From positions 1-50,704 of the forward strand of contig QXCR01000252.1 of the NCBI GenBank assembly GCA_004380135.1: a stretch of DNA of 50,704 nt, written 5' to 3'. Position 1 is the first letter of the stretch. Each line of letters starts with the position of its first letter. Below, piece by piece: positions 10,016 to 21,386 of this stretch. The stretch is from Stemphylium vesicarium. Taxonomy: Eukaryota > Ascomycota > Dothideomycetes > Pleosporales > Pleosporaceae. The notes under the pieces were generated by a model. The model was not told the origin of the DNA. It did no database searches and saw only the letters and a list, made by a program, of their open reading frames with translations. Position numbers and translations under genes: made by a program.

Positions 10016-10615
10016 CTTCTCCCTGGAGCACCTGACTAGCCACTATAGTTGTCCAGCTCGAAGTCGCGCTTACGTTCCCCAACACGACACATCGTCTTCA
10101 TGAAGTTTTTGCTAGCATCCTGCCCTAGTTAGGGTCGTGGTGTCAAGTGATAGTGTGTCATTTCAAATTACAGTAGTAATATCTGGAGTCCTCGTAGTAG
10201 ACGTTATAAGCGTGGCAACTACCGTGGCAGTTTGACGCTATGTATAGTAACGTGATAGCAAATCGGGAAGGCCTTCAATGTTGCAGGCAATCGTATATGA
10301 TCTCACTTTGCACACCCAAGGCAACTACTCGCAGTTCTGTTGACTGTTCACGGCGGCCCGTACGGCTTGGCGGGTGGCTGCGCTTTCCAAAGGACAGCAG
10401 GCTCCTTCCTCCCCTTCTTTCTTTCCCCGGTAATCGGGTGACGTCAGCTACGCTAGCGCGCACAAACATGTACTCACTCTCGCATGACGCATCTTACGAT
10501 CTTCACATCTCTCTCGCCTATTTTCGCCTTTCTCGACATCAGCTAAGTTCCACCTACCTGCAATGCCCCTAGGTGTCAATCGAAGCTGCAGTCACTAACT
10601 CACTTAGGAAACAAT

Positions 10616-10949
10616 AACAAGCAGCGCAGAGAGCTCTCACGGCTAAGGCTGCTGAGTCTGCTGAGAAATCAGCATCAGCATACAGCGAGCCTGTTGCACG
10701 GCAAGCTGAGGTTCCCAAAGTACGGTGGTGGATACAAAGCCTCAGAAGCGGGAGACCAACGTTCTTCCCTCCTACGAAAGTGAGTCTATTGCAAGACAAG
10801 CTCAGTCTATGGAGACAGACGTCGAGCCCTCCACCAGGCATGATCCGCTTGAGGAGGCGTCGCTCTTAGAGCAGCTTGGAGAAAGTCAGCCTGTCACACG
10901 GCAAACTACTCTAATGGATGAGTCCAACGAGACAATTCCAACCCCATGA
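10616..10949 (+). other. possible frameshifted remnant of a repeat-containing protein
   Basis: Two plus-strand frames carry related peptides. The first reads AAQRALTAKAAESAEKSASA and goes on to EPVARQAEV. After a frame change near 10725 the second reads ESIARQAQSMETDVEPSTRH and then SQPVTRQTTLMDESNETIPTP, followed by TGA. The thrice-repeated (P/I)V(A/T)RQ motif, also visible in the DNA as GTTGCACGGCAAGCT-like blocks, links the frames. An acceptor-like CACTAACTCACTTAG lies just upstream. I see a degenerate, probably dead coding segment; the family is unknown. Confidence 0.3.
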
Positions 10950-10962
10950 AGAACAGAAATAT

Positions 10963-11109
10963 CAGAAAGGGATGACAGCCACGTCTGTAGTCTTGAGTAT
11001 GTCAAAGTTTCATCTTCATACCGCAGAAAGGAATGACGGCCACGTTCGGGTTCCTGTGTATGCCAGCAGAAAGGGATGACGGCCCCACGTTCGGATCCCT
11101 GAGTATGTT
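10963..11109 (+). repeat. three imperfect copies of a ~40 bp repeat
   Basis: Copies lie at 10963-11002, 11024-11063 and 11067-11109. Each begins CAGAAAGGxATGACxGCC, continues with CACGTTCGG or a variant, and ends with CTGAGTATGT-like bases. Unit spacing is uneven (61 and 43 bp). The block follows directly after the degenerate coding remnant at 10616-10949. There is no hairpin or open frame across the repeats. Confidence 0.65.
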
Positions 11110-11934
11110 ACCGCCTGAGAAGCGGAACGTTAACAAGTTCCGTGGAGGCCCCCCTGGGATGAGTTCGCATCTTACCGCGATCCGGGGGTACGACTGAGCT
11201 AGGCCCCAGTCGCCAAGACAACCTCATGTATCTACTTAGGACAACGCTCAACGTTTGTCGAGCTGTGTCAAGCAGCAATTTTGTAGGCTTTCGCAAGTAC
11301 TTTGTTGGTTGGCATGGGGGTACTGGGATACACTGCACGTATAGCTAGACGTTTGATCTCATCCCGCGCATCACTTGCAGCTTCAATTTGTGTCCGCCCT
11401 TCTATTGTATCGAGTGGGCACACTATCACCAATACCTGCTTTCTTGTTCTATCAGTGACCTCAATACCGCAGCAGTAAATTTCACAACGCAGTAGTTTCC
11501 TACACCCACAGCTGTATATGCGAATAAGTGCTCAGAGCGTGTTAGCATGGCATTGAAATACAACAGCCACTCTCCCTAGACGCCTTCGCCGCACACTCAT
11601 GCTGGTGTTCGATGAGGCCAGCACGATCTGATGTCAGGTGGCGATTCCAATCGTGTACATGGCCACAGTGAAGCTGCAGGCGTGGATGGTGAGCTCTGCC
11701 AAAACAGACATTCAGACGCCGCCAACGGCATCACAAAGACATCAAAACCTCCGCACTCATTGTACATTTTCAACGTCAGTAGGAACTCGTGAGGAGTCAT
11801 GTGCAAAAATAAACCAGGTGTGGACGAGAGGAAGCAGAATAACCACCACCAAAACCACCCAGAAAAACAATCGCTTAAAAAGCATAAAACAAGGGCCATT
11901 TATGTTCAAATAAAAAAGGCAAAAAGAACAATTT
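11110..11934. other. gene-poor spacer
   Basis: There are only short, overlapping, unrecognised ORFs on both strands. The right end (11912-11925) contains A-runs that serve as the Pol III termination signal for the tRNA on the minus strand. Confidence 0.45.
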
Positions 11935-12034
11935 TCCGACACCGGGAATCGAACCCGGGCCTTGCCGGCACCATAGTAGTGAACTAACTCTGCTGAATGA
12001 GAGCGGCAAATCCTAGCCACTAGACCATATCGGA
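11935..12034 (-). tRNA. tRNA-Glu (CTC) with intron
   Basis: The minus strand folds as a full cloverleaf. The acceptor stem is TCCGATA with TGTCGGA, the D-arm region is GGTCTAGTGGCTAGGATT, and the T-arm is GGCCCGGGTTCGATTCCCGG. The anticodon stem is TTGCCG with CGGCAA, with anticodon CTC at 12001-11999. A 29-nt intron (11997-11969) lies one base 3' of the anticodon, the standard eukaryotic position. Removing it leaves 71 nt. T-runs about 10 nt downstream (11925-11921) fit Pol III termination. The A and B box promoters are internal. The CCA end is not encoded, as expected. Confidence 0.95.
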
Positions 12035-12211
12035 TGAATTGATGAAGAAACTTGAGGCTGAACAGGATATATTGCGAAAAAGATGTGACTCAGAATCGAG
12101 ATGTTGAACATAGAATGCCGAATTTACGCCGTGATACCCCCCCAACACCCGCAAAATTTGTGCTTGCTAAATGCCATGCAAATCGTCTCGTCAAAAAATG
12201 ATACAAAAAAA

Positions 12212-13487
12212 TTACACACGAATGCCTGCACTAGAGCCCCATCGAATCTTCCTTAAGCTTAGGCCTGTTCCTCTAATGCCGGATGCAGCCTCCTTGCCAC
12301 AACGTCCAGCCTCCGTACCCGCAGCACCCATGGCCTCTGCATGACCGGCCTCTTTGCCAACGACATAGCCAGCTGAGAAGCCAATAGCGCTGACGAGGAC
12401 TACGACGCCAGCGCTAACAACCCAGGTGAGCAGTGTGGGACTAATCTCCTCAATCAGCGGCGGACCAGTCTTGCGAGCCTTCTTCACGGCTCGGCGGTCT
12501 TTGCTGCTGCTTCGTGCACCGGCGAGGGGTGGGCTTGCCTTGCGCTTGGACTTCTCAGAGGGGCTGCTGCTGATGCTGCGTGGGGAAGATGTAGTCTCTT
12601 CGGAGATGTCGCCTAGAGCCACAGATTCGGGGACCATGCGCAGTGATGACGGGTCAACGCGAGAGGACGAAGGCGGCGCTGTGCGTGTCTGGCCTGGCTT
12701 TGGTAGCCCCCGTACAGCTGCGGCAGCAGAGAGTAGAGTCGACAAGCTGGCGCGCAGGGCTTCGTCGTGGTCGGGCTGGTAGTTGGGTGCGACAGCGTTG
12801 TAGGGACTATGCTGGGGATAAGAATGCTGCCGCTGTCCGCTTGGCCTTGCAGCTCTCCGAGGCGTGTATATGGTGCCCGACTGCGATCGAATAGGCTGTT
12901 GGCTGTTCGGATGCGAAAAGGCATTCGGTCGCGGTTGAAACTCCCGTCGTGACGATCGGGGGTAGTTCACAGCGGTAGCATTCTCGTCGTCCTCATCATC
13001 TTCCCTCTCCGACATGGTCTCCGAGGACGCGACGGACTGCGGACTTCGAGATGGGAGCTCATGTCTTAGCGGTGACGGACCGATGGCCTCGTTCGAAGAC
13101 GTCATCACGCGGTCCGACTCGCTCTCGCTCTCCTCATACTCCTCTTGACTACTGTTTCCCCCCGCAGCCGAGATCCTATATCCGGTTCCTATTGAGAACT
13201 GGCCTCCGCCTCGTGACCGTCTGTTCTGCCGCCTATGTAAATTCGAGTCGTGCTGTACCGTCAGACCGGTAGTGATGATCTCGTCAGTTGCAGACGACAG
13301 GGAGGTTGAGGAAGGGCCCGATGCGATATCAATCCACGACTCTGTATAGTTCTCGTCAGTTGAGCTCTCGAAAAAAGCAACATAAAGGGGGGCAGGGAAA
13401 TGGACGTGTCGGTGGTACGGATATGGTGATGAACATACCATCTGAACGTTGCCTGGAGGAGGATGCGACTGGTTGCGAAGGCGCCAT
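12212..13487 (-). CDS. conserved hypothetical protein with one C-terminal membrane segment
   Basis: Exons 13487-13439 and 13341-12212 (392 aa). The 97 bp intron starts GTATGT and ends CTGACGAGAACTATACAG; splicing gives SDESWIDIASGPSSTS and removes the poorly coding sequence of the unspliced frame. The ATG at 13487 has a strong context (ACCATGG). Most of the protein is Ser/Pro/Arg-rich and probably disordered, with acidic patches (SEREDDEDDE) and a basic cluster (KDRRAVKKARKTG) before a single hydrophobic segment LLTWVVSAGVVVLVSAIGF at roughly residues 338-358. The tail is short and basic/Gly-rich. The layout suggests a tail-anchored or single-pass protein of an internal membrane, possibly nuclear envelope or ER. 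No family function is recognised. Confidence 0.75.
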
Positions 13488-14828
13488 GGTCTGGTCTTGA
13501 CGGTGCGTCTCCTGTCGGCCTGGTCGCGGTGGCCGATGGTCGTGCATCGTTCCCTGTGAACTTCAAGAACCCGAGCAGTAATAGAGATGTCCCGGATACG
13601 TCTTATAGCCTGGAACTCCAAGTCGACTGATGGTGGGGAGATATGCGCTCAAGTGGACCCGAAGGGCCGTTCCGACTTCGGTTCTTTGTTTGGATTCGCG
13701 GTGTTGAGGCGTCGCACGGGGGCGATGAAGATAAGAGCGACTCCGAAACAGCGAACCAAGTCGAGAAACACAGACTGGGACTTTGAAGCACTCCGGCTCT
13801 GCCGCAACGTCGCTGTGAGCGCAGCTGGAGATAAGGCTAGAGCTGTGAGCGCGCTGCCGCTACCGATGCTTCCCCAACTTGCGCACGGCCTAGATGTGAT
13901 GACGTCTCCTGGGGAAGGGGGGAAACGTGGATCCACGTTGTCGCGTTAGGCGAGGCACGAAGGAACGCAATCAAAGCGGGGATTGGAAGAGGGTTCCAAA
14001 GGATTTCAGTGTGAGGAGAAAGAAGTCAAGATGTAGTTGGAGAAAGTAGTCGGATGCTCGTTCCTGGCCCCGTGTTCCGTGTGTTGGCGTATGACCATTG
14101 GGAGTAGGTGTGGGAGATGGACGAATCAGACGTCGGCCACCCGCCTTCCCCTTTGGAGTCGTGGGGGCTAGCCATGCTCACCTGGCCGTATGCAAGACAT
14201 GTGCATGTATATGTCAAGGTCGTCTGCCACCGGTTTTGTGGTTTGGAGAGACCTGGTGAGCCCATATCCTTCGTACTACGAGCAACTGTAGAGTTGCACA
14301 CAATCGCGGCAACACAACCCATGCCTCCAGGCTTGCTAACGATACGCCATCCATCACGTCATCATGCTGCTAATAGTGAGGAGATATGTAACGTTCCTTG
14401 AACATGTACACGTGTATGCTCGCTGCTATCTTTCTTCCTCTCCAAACAAGGAAATACGCTGTAGATAACTAGTGGAGCTGATCAGGCCTCAACACCAATA
14501 CGTCCCCACAGAGCCGCGAGAATAGCGATTACCTCGGGAATAACAAGCTCACCAAGCATCGAAACTAAGAATGATATTCGAATGAACGAGGACGCCACAG
14601 GCTGTCGGTGCGCACCTATTTGCCTAAAACTCAATCTCGTATGGTACAGGTACGTGACATCGACCCCGACCTTTGCCGAGAACATGCAACTCCCAAAGTC
14701 GTACGTCTTCATCTACGCATGCGGGTATTATAGCAAAATCATAAGCCGAACCCTAGCCTTGTATGGAAATCCAAAATATGTCGGAAATATGTTTGATGCC
14801 CATCCTCCACGTCGCCCTTGTCGCCCCT
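13488..14828. other. intergenic spacer
   Basis: This region holds the promoter of the gene starting at 13487 and the 3' flank of the GT34 gene ending at 14829. Overlapping ORFs on both strands at 13587-13949 appear shadow-like, and no domain is recognisable. A short minus-strand ORF at 14712-14482 has a hydrophobic end, but nothing else supports it. Confidence 0.45.
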
Positions 14829-16458
14829 TTAGTTCTTCTTCTCTTCCTTCTTTGACTTGCTCTTGAACAAGTCTGACAGTCCATCTTTGAACTTCTCCCA
14901 TGGTGTTCTGTTGAGGTGGTTGCTAAGCTCGCGGTACTTGTACATCTCGGCCCAACAGTCACGGCCCCATTCGCAGCCAGCCATGTTGACCAAGAAGTCA
15001 CGGTCGCTCTCCTGGTAGTGAATGTCAGGGTTATCTCCGTTCTCGCCGCAGGCGCCTGGCGGGAAACTCATAATCTGGCGTTGTTGGATGAAGGCGACGT
15101 GTGGGCGGATCCAAGGCTGATTTTGGTACATGTACTCAAATGCGTCCTGTTCCTTGTGCTCCCATTCCATGTGCTTTTGCTCGTAGCCGACGGGATCCCA
15201 CCAGATGTCGAGTAGGCGGTCGGTCCATACGCTCCTCCGCACCATGAAAGAGCCCAAGTTGAAGCCACCGCAATCCTGAGGTAGCAGCATATTGACAGAG
15301 TCGACCTTGCCATCTCCTATCGGCGAGCGTGTTTCGGGATCGAGGTATTCGTCGGTCAGGGGGTGCGAGATGTTAAGGGGGTTGTATACGTTGATGTCGC
15401 GGTATGTTACGTCTTGAAGTTGCTTAAAAACGTGCTTCTGCAGGGAGTAGGTTGGCTCCATGATGAACGTGTTCGTGTCCAACCACCAGAACCTGTGCCA
15501 TGTTAGCGCTGGTCATAATATCTCCGCAGTGCACTCACCATTCAGCGTGCGGGTATTTACGCATGGCGTTGCGAATCGTGTCAACCTTCTCCCAGCTCTC
15601 CCTCCACTCGTGCGCATAGCGCTTCTTTGTGCTCATGTCCACAATCTCCAAATCGTAACCCCAGTTCTTGGTGTACTTCTTCTTGTTCTTGACGCTGTCA
15701 CGCTCAATGGCCCATTCGCGGGGGCCCTTCCATTCCATGACACCTCCACCTTGATTCGCAGCAAGGATGACGACGTATTTACTGCCGCCACCAAGCCATG
15801 AGGATCTTCGATACGCTCGACGTATAGCTGCGCCTGTCAGTGCCTATCGAGTGAAGATAAGACATGCTCACTTACGTGTGTTGAAATTCCAGAAGAAAAG
15901 TAGGAATGTAACTAATAATACAATCATGACTCGTTTCCGCATACGCCATAGTCCCCAGACTATGCCGTTGAGAGTTCTCATGACCTTGCCCTGAGGCCGC
16001 CCGCGACCCAGCTTTTCCTTATCGCCATGGTTGAAGGGCAGACTTGTGGATATCCTGCGAAAGTGCTTGCCGAAGAAACCTTGGTTCCTCGGAGTGAATC
16101 CAGGGTAGCCTTTGACTTCGGCACTCCGCGCCTGAGCCGATGCCCAGGTGACGTTTTGTGCGGATGAACCATTCGCATATGGACTGTTCCGGCCATTGCT
16201 ATCGTAGGGCGTGTTCAGGCCCGGACTCGACCATCCTCCGGGCTGCGGCGAAGGAGACCTTGACATATCGAGGGCACCCGGGGTACCGGGGATTGTGGGC
16301 AGGCCTGCACCCAGAGAGCGGCCTGAAAGACCGCTGGTTGTGCCTAGCCTGCTTTGCGATTCGGCGCTATCGGGGAGGCTGATGTTGGTTGGCGCCTGCC
16401 TTGCAGCAGAGGAGCGCCTTCTACGTTGGCCGGCGGAGAAGGAGGATTGGGAAGCCAC
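14829..16458 (-). CDS. GT34 family alpha-1,6-mannosyltransferase (Mnn10/Mnn11-type), Golgi
   Basis: Exons 16458-15876, 15827-15539 and 15492-14829 (511 aa), with introns of 48 and 46 bp. Residues 1-170 form a disordered Ser/Pro-rich cytosolic tail, followed by basic residues and the membrane anchor VMIVLLVTFLLFFWNF (about 174-192). The lumenal catalytic domain starts KYVVILAANQGGGVMEWKG, a GT34 signature. It continues NKKKYTKNWGYDLEIVD, KYPHAEWFWWLDTNTFIM (the DxD-type nucleotide-sugar site, here DTN), LPQDCGGFNLGSFMVRRS, and WEHKEQDAFEYMY. In yeast, Mnn10/Mnn11 belong to the M-Pol II complex that extends the alpha-1,6-mannan backbone of N-glycans. The exact orthologue (Mnn10 versus Mnn11) cannot be settled by eye. 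The C-terminus is lysine-rich (SKSKKEEKKN). Confidence 0.9.
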
Positions 16459-18323
16459 CGTGACGTTGGCGGTGTTGATGGGCTACGTGCAGAGTGGGAG
16501 CGGCGCGCACGTGTGTGGCTAGCTGCGACAAGCCCAGGTGTTGGGGGCGCAGGTGGTATGCGAGCTGCGAGGGCGAGTGTCTGCCGGCGCGGTACCGTAC
16601 AAGCAGCGTCTTTGATATTACAGGACAGCTGGCGGGTCTCCACGAGAGGCAGGAGCGAGGCCGTCGTACTTGGGGCGGGAGAGAGCGTCGCGAAGGATGC
16701 GGTGAAACGTCCAAGGGATTCTGCCTTCAATCGCAATTAAGAAAACGAAAGACAGGAAAATATGTTGCTACAGGACGTCAGGTTGGCCGACGTTGGGAAA
16801 GGAGCCTCTGGCAATAGCCAAATTCCAGCTCTCGAGTTCGCTGCTTGGCGTAGACCTGAAAGGAGTGCGACTAACAGGGCTAGACCTCTCCACTTCGCAT
16901 TGCCCAAGTTGCTATTCCCACGACACCCTGGAGCCCCACTGTGATCCGGAGAATATGGTCGAGCCCATGAGGCTCAACCGCGTTGCGAAGAGGGCAATGC
17001 AATCCTGATGCACTGCTCCATGGTCTCGTACATCTATGTTAATGCGTGGTATCCGACTATCCGCAGCGACATGGTGGGCAGATGTACGAGCAACACTACG
17101 GCGTCAGCTGTCAAGAGTCGCTGTACGTCTGTCAGTACCAAATAGGGTACTGGACGTTTCCCAGGTGGTCACAGCCCGTTGCAATGTCTTTATCTATACC
17201 CCAAAGGGATCAATGCACACAAAGTGCTCTGCACCTTGGGTGTCGGGCACGTGACTTGGGTTGTCCAGGGTTCATCCGACATGTGTGCAACAACACGCTG
17301 CAGGAACAGAGCGTGTCTGAGCAAGGGCATACGAACACCTGCATAACGAATAGCAGGACAGGCAGAGATAAGGGTCAGATAGTCAGAGCACGAGTTCGAC
17401 TCAGGCATACGTCGCCACCTCCATTCTCTTGCCATGAACATGTTCTGGAAAAGAGGGCGTCCCAAACTTCATAAAGCCTTCCAGCAAACTTTGAGCGTGG
17501 AGAATCTTCCGGGTCGGCGCATAGAGACCGCTCCGTGCATTGTGGACTACTAGCGTCCTCTTGGCGGCGCCTTCCTCGCCAACCGTTGGTGGCTCTCGTG
17601 TATGACCTGGCGCTTGAGTTACGTCGTCCTTGCATCTGACTGGCTCACCCCAACATTTGCTGGACACGACATCAAGCTATACATCTGGAGCGTCTCAGAT
17701 CTCGCATAGAGTTGTACATTTCCACACCAGCGAATCCAGGGCGGTTACTGAGCCTCAAGGCCGGAAGGATGGCGCTCACTTTGAAGCAGCTCCACCTGGT
17801 GGCTCCAATCACCTGCACTCTGGACCCGTGGACAACGCCTGCTGCGACCAGCGAGCTTTGACTCATCAAGACGAAGCTGGCGCTTCTGTCACATTATAGG
17901 CTAGAGTACAAATCCAGGTAAAAGAGCTATGCATAATGCGGTATGGCAGTAGTTTGCCAGGTAGGCGACAAGGCCATTAAAGTCCATCAAGAGATCCGGG
18001 GTCGCGTGTCTGTAGCCTGACCATTCTCCTTTTGTCGCGTTTTTGCCTGCTTCACTGCCTCTTTACCACCCTCTTTTACAGTAATTGTCGTCTCTTTGTG
18101 ATATTCTCATCGTTTTCGTTGTTCTGCAATCACGTAATAGCCCTGAGCCTCGTCACCACCCGGACAATAGCAGCGACAATACCAACGCCACTCCACCAAC
18201 GCGTTCTCACTTGCGAAAACAAAGCATTATCTTTAGCACATTCTCAAGAAGCACTACAACCCACTATCATTTGGAACCTTGAGGGTCTCCACCAACAGAA
18301 AACACCGCTGAACCACACCAAAC
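16459..18323. other. 1.9 kb spacer with the promoter of the 1020-residue gene
   Basis: No gene is supported. Several medium ORFs (for example 17046-17474 plus and 17667-17401 minus) overlap each other and lack recognisable motifs. The last ~300 bases before 18324 are C/T- and CAA-rich, typical of a fungal promoter and 5' UTR, with clusters of CACCAC and AACACC. Confidence 0.5.
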
Positions 18324-21300
18324 ATGAGTTCATATGGACAACCACCACTAAGACCATTACCGCGGTCAGCCGACAACACCGGATACTCATCGGACAGCGA
18401 TCGATACACAGACGCCTCAAGCCTTCGTCGCGACGACCAAGAGGAACAGATTCAGATACATTTCCACGATGGATTTGATGGAAACGCTACACATGGGCAA
18501 CAAACATGGAGAGCCGAGCCCAATGTAGGTACGCAGCGAGCGATATCCAAGCGCACTTCTCGGTCTTTTGCAGAGCGTGTCTCACGACAAAGGAGCCGAA
18601 GGAGGGAGCTCATGGGGCGACCGAGCAAACCGGGAATCACTGTCGACACAAGTTTCACCAGGCATAGGGGCACGGAGCCACACGAGGTGTTCCCACGAGA
18701 CGCCGGGAGGGGCAGTGGCTCTGTCCGCAAGTCGCCCTGGTTGGGGCTGGGCAGGAACTCAACCAAGAACAAAGGCTTAGGCATCACCAAGGGCACACCA
18801 CAGCCGGAACACATGCATCGAAAGAAGGGGAGCATCGACCGGAACGAACCCGACACTGCTATATCCTTGACTCCCGGCAGCAAGACATGGCAGGAGATCT
18901 CTCCATGGGATCGACGCATCCCGATAGGAATTTCTGTTCCTACCGATAGCATATCCGACTTTAGTACCCTCCACGCAAATCGACCTCGTACTGGAAGCGA
19001 CGCTACTCTGGTCACACCGAGTATCATTATCACGCCTGCGGTAGTGAAGTCGGTTTGGTCACCCGACACGCCTTTCACAGAGTCCGACTACACACCCAGC
19101 ATATATTCCCGCTACCAATCGGCTTTCGTCAACTCCAACGTTCCTCCCGTTCCCGCTCTGCCAGCTGGGGTATCTCAGCATCCAGGTATTGTTTCAGACA
19201 AAGACGTGCCTGGCTCATCTGGTCACGCTCGAAATGACACGCTCGATTCTGCGGGCACTGCGTTTGAAGAGGAAGAGGAGGACGATTCAAGACGGAAGGA
19301 TCGTATCATGTCCACCAGTACTGTCTTCGAGGAGGACGAGACGCCTCTACGCGAAAGGACTGCCGAAAACTCATTAGCTATCGACACGTCGATGGTGCCC
19401 ACTCCACGGCGATCGCAAGGGTGGTGGAACGTCATCACAACACCGTTCGTCGCAACGCCCAAATCATCGACATGGCCTGACCCTAACAACGGACAGCGGA
19501 TGCCGGATGTGCCAACATTACCTGTTCAGTACGGTACACGGAAGGCAGAAAATTCCACATCATCCCCTTCGCAACCTCACCCGTCGATCGCTGCAGTATC
19601 CAGTGTGTCTGCAGAAACGAACTCCGAAAAGGCAGCGGCTCACCAAATACCTCTCAACCCTCCTCGAGCCGTCACTTCCCCTCTGTCTTCAATGTCTGCC
19701 TCACCAGTGGTAGGCACGGCAGCCATTGGAACTGTCTTGATGCCTCGTCAAGTTGAGGAGCCACGGCAAGTTAATGTCAACATCGAGTTGCAAGACAGAC
19801 GCCCGCTGGCAGATATCCAGACGGTCCGAGCCAACTATCCTCTGCCTGCACATCAAGTGCAATCGTCAGCGCAAGCACCAGTACCAGCACCACGAACGAA
19901 CACCACGACGCCTTCTGGCGCTAATGCGAACAGCTCGTCGCAGAGTTTACCGGTCTTCGCTCCACCTCCCAAGTTCGCCCAAAAGAACTCACATTGGAGT
20001 TATGACAACGTCAGCCGATCCAGTTCCCAAGCATCGTCTCCCGATCTCAAGGGGCGGAAGAAGCACCGGAAAGTCTGTGACATGTCGAGCATATCGCCAT
20101 TCGGAAAGAAGAAGCAAAACAATGGCGATAAAGGCAAGGATAAGAAAAAGAAGAGAGGGTTGTGCTTCTGGAGTTGTTGTTGCTGTTTGATGTTCTTCGT
20201 ACTGTTGGCGATCATCATCCCTGTCGCTGTGGTACTCACCAAGAAAGGCGATGAGGATAAGCCCACAGCGACAGAGCCAAGCCCAGATGTTGGAAACCAG
20301 TGGCTCAACCTGACCGACTATCCTCCTATACCCACCGGTATCTTGACCATCGCACAACCCGAAGTGGTAGAAGAGGAAAGTGGTTGCGTCGCGCCTACCA
20401 CACTTTGGAGCTGTGCACTGCCGAAAGAACTGCAGCAATCTGTCGAACCGAACAAGCCCGATCAGCCCAACTTCAAGATCGAAATCACATTCGAGAATGG
20501 AAGTGCAGCGGAACTCCCCCAGCCACAAAGTGTGAAAAGAACTGCGAATGCTGTATCGGCTGGCGCCTTCATTCGGTCACTGCTTCAAGCGCGGGCTGCA
20601 CCCTCGCCATCACCTTCGCCTCCATCAACGGAAGACATGAGCTTCTTGGGCCAGTCCACAGACGGCAACTCGGCTCCTTTCGAGGGCGAAGACACTGGCT
20701 TGTTCATCAGCATGCAAGATCCCACAGCTAGTGCGTCGCGCCTAGCGAAGCGTACTGATGAGAGCGATCCGACAAACATTACTGCTGTGATTCCTCCACC
20801 GATGTTAGCATCTGATGGAACTGCTGCGCCTGCAAACCTCCTACCCTTTCCTTCCGCACAACCCCTCCGACTGTACAACCGTGGAAAGGATAACGAACAC
20901 TACGGCTTCTACAACTACTACGATCGCTCAATTTTCCTGAAGCAGATCAACGGCACCAACCGTGGCGGAAATCCTGCAGACACTGATGGAGGAAGCGCCA
21001 AGGATGCTGCCAATCTGAGATGTACATACTCACAGACACGCTTCCTGGTACAGATCTGGACGCGCAGCAAGGAAAGCAAGCCATTGTTGCAGAAGTCTGC
21101 TTCTGGCGATTCGGACGTGTTTGCGCGACCAGGTACCTTCCCGTATCCGGTCACAGTCACGATCGACCGTCATGGTGGCGACCCAGCAAAGAAAAATCTT
21201 TACTGCTATGAGATGGAGGACGATGGCACGATCAAGGACGAGGAATCCAAGAAAGACTTCCAGTTTGAAGATCGTGCATTCGGTGGCAATCTGGTCAACG

Positions 21301-21386
21301 GCACCCAGGGGCAAGGGGTAGTCAGCGGACCCATTGATGGTGGGACTGGAGGTTGCCGTTGCCAGTGGCAGAACTGGCTCAACTGA
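18324..21386 (+). CDS. large type II single-pass membrane protein, conserved hypothetical
   Basis: Intronless frame of 1020 codons. Residues 1-590 are disordered and Ser/Pro/Thr-rich with basic and acidic patches (FEEEEEDDSRRKDR); this part would be cytosolic. A lysine-rich stop sequence (KKKQNNGDKGKDKKKKRG) is followed by a cysteine-rich membrane segment (CFWSCCCCLMFFVLLAIIIPVAVVL, about 614-638). The remaining ~380 residues, with N-glycosylation motifs (NLT, NGS, NIT, NGT), form the lumenal or extracellular domain. It contains the conserved-looking stretches CVAPTTLWSCALPKE, LRLYNRGKDNEHYGFYNYYDR, RCTYSQTRFLVQIWTR and a C-terminal CRCQWQNW. Similar Pezizomycotina proteins are often labelled 'glycoprotease family', a label I do not trust because no protease motif is visible. 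The juxtamembrane cysteines are plausible palmitoylation sites. Confidence 0.85.
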   Translation: MSSYGQPPLRPLPRSADNTGYSSDSDRYTDASSLRRDDQEEQIQIHFHDGFDGNATHGQQTWRAEPNVGTQRAISKRTSRSFAERVSRQRSRRRELMGRPSKPGITVDTSFTRHRGTEPHEVFPRDAGRGSGSVRKSPWLGLGRNSTKNKGLGITKGTPQPEHMHRKKGSIDRNEPDTAISLTPGSKTWQEISPWDRRIPIGISVPTDSISDFSTLHANRPRTGSDATLVTPSIIITPAVVKSVWSPDTPFTESDYTPSIYSRYQSAFVNSNVPPVPALPAGVSQHPGIVSDKDVPGSSGHARNDTLDSAGTAFEEEEEDDSRRKDRIMSTSTVFEEDETPLRERTAENSLAIDTSMVPTPRRSQGWWNVITTPFVATPKSSTWPDPNNGQRMPDVPTLPVQYGTRKAENSTSSPSQPHPSIAAVSSVSAETNSEKAAAHQIPLNPPRAVTSPLSSMSASPVVGTAAIGTVLMPRQVEEPRQVNVNIELQDRRPLADIQTVRANYPLPAHQVQSSAQAPVPAPRTNTTTPSGANANSSSQSLPVFAPPPKFAQKNSHWSYDNVSRSSSQASSPDLKGRKKHRKVCDMSSISPFGKKKQNNGDKGKDKKKKRGLCFWSCCCCLMFFVLLAIIIPVAVVLTKKGDEDKPTATEPSPDVGNQWLNLTDYPPIPTGILTIAQPEVVEEESGCVAPTTLWSCALPKELQQSVEPNKPDQPNFKIEITFENGSAAELPQPQSVKRTANAVSAGAFIRSLLQARAAPSPSPSPPSTEDMSFLGQSTDGNSAPFEGEDTGLFISMQDPTASASRLAKRTDESDPTNITAVIPPPMLASDGTAAPANLLPFPSAQPLRLYNRGKDNEHYGFYNYYDRSIFLKQINGTNRGGNPADTDGGSAKDAANLRCTYSQTRFLVQIWTRSKESKPLLQKSASGDSDVFARPGTFPYPVTVTIDRHGGDPAKKNLYCYEMEDDGTIKDEESKKDFQFEDRAFGGNLVNGTQGQGVVSGPIDGGTGGCRCQWQNWLN

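Noticed and set aside
13342..13621. N-terminal extension of the 12212 gene to 13621
   Set aside because: It reads through a well-formed intron (GTATGT...CTGAC...TACAG) into Arg/His/Pro-rich sequence. The spliced start at 13487 has a strong ATG context and a clean junction.
16344..16740. ORFs on both strands over the GT34 5' end
   Set aside because: They overlap the GT34 first exon and its GC-rich upstream sequence. No conserved content; alternative frames only.
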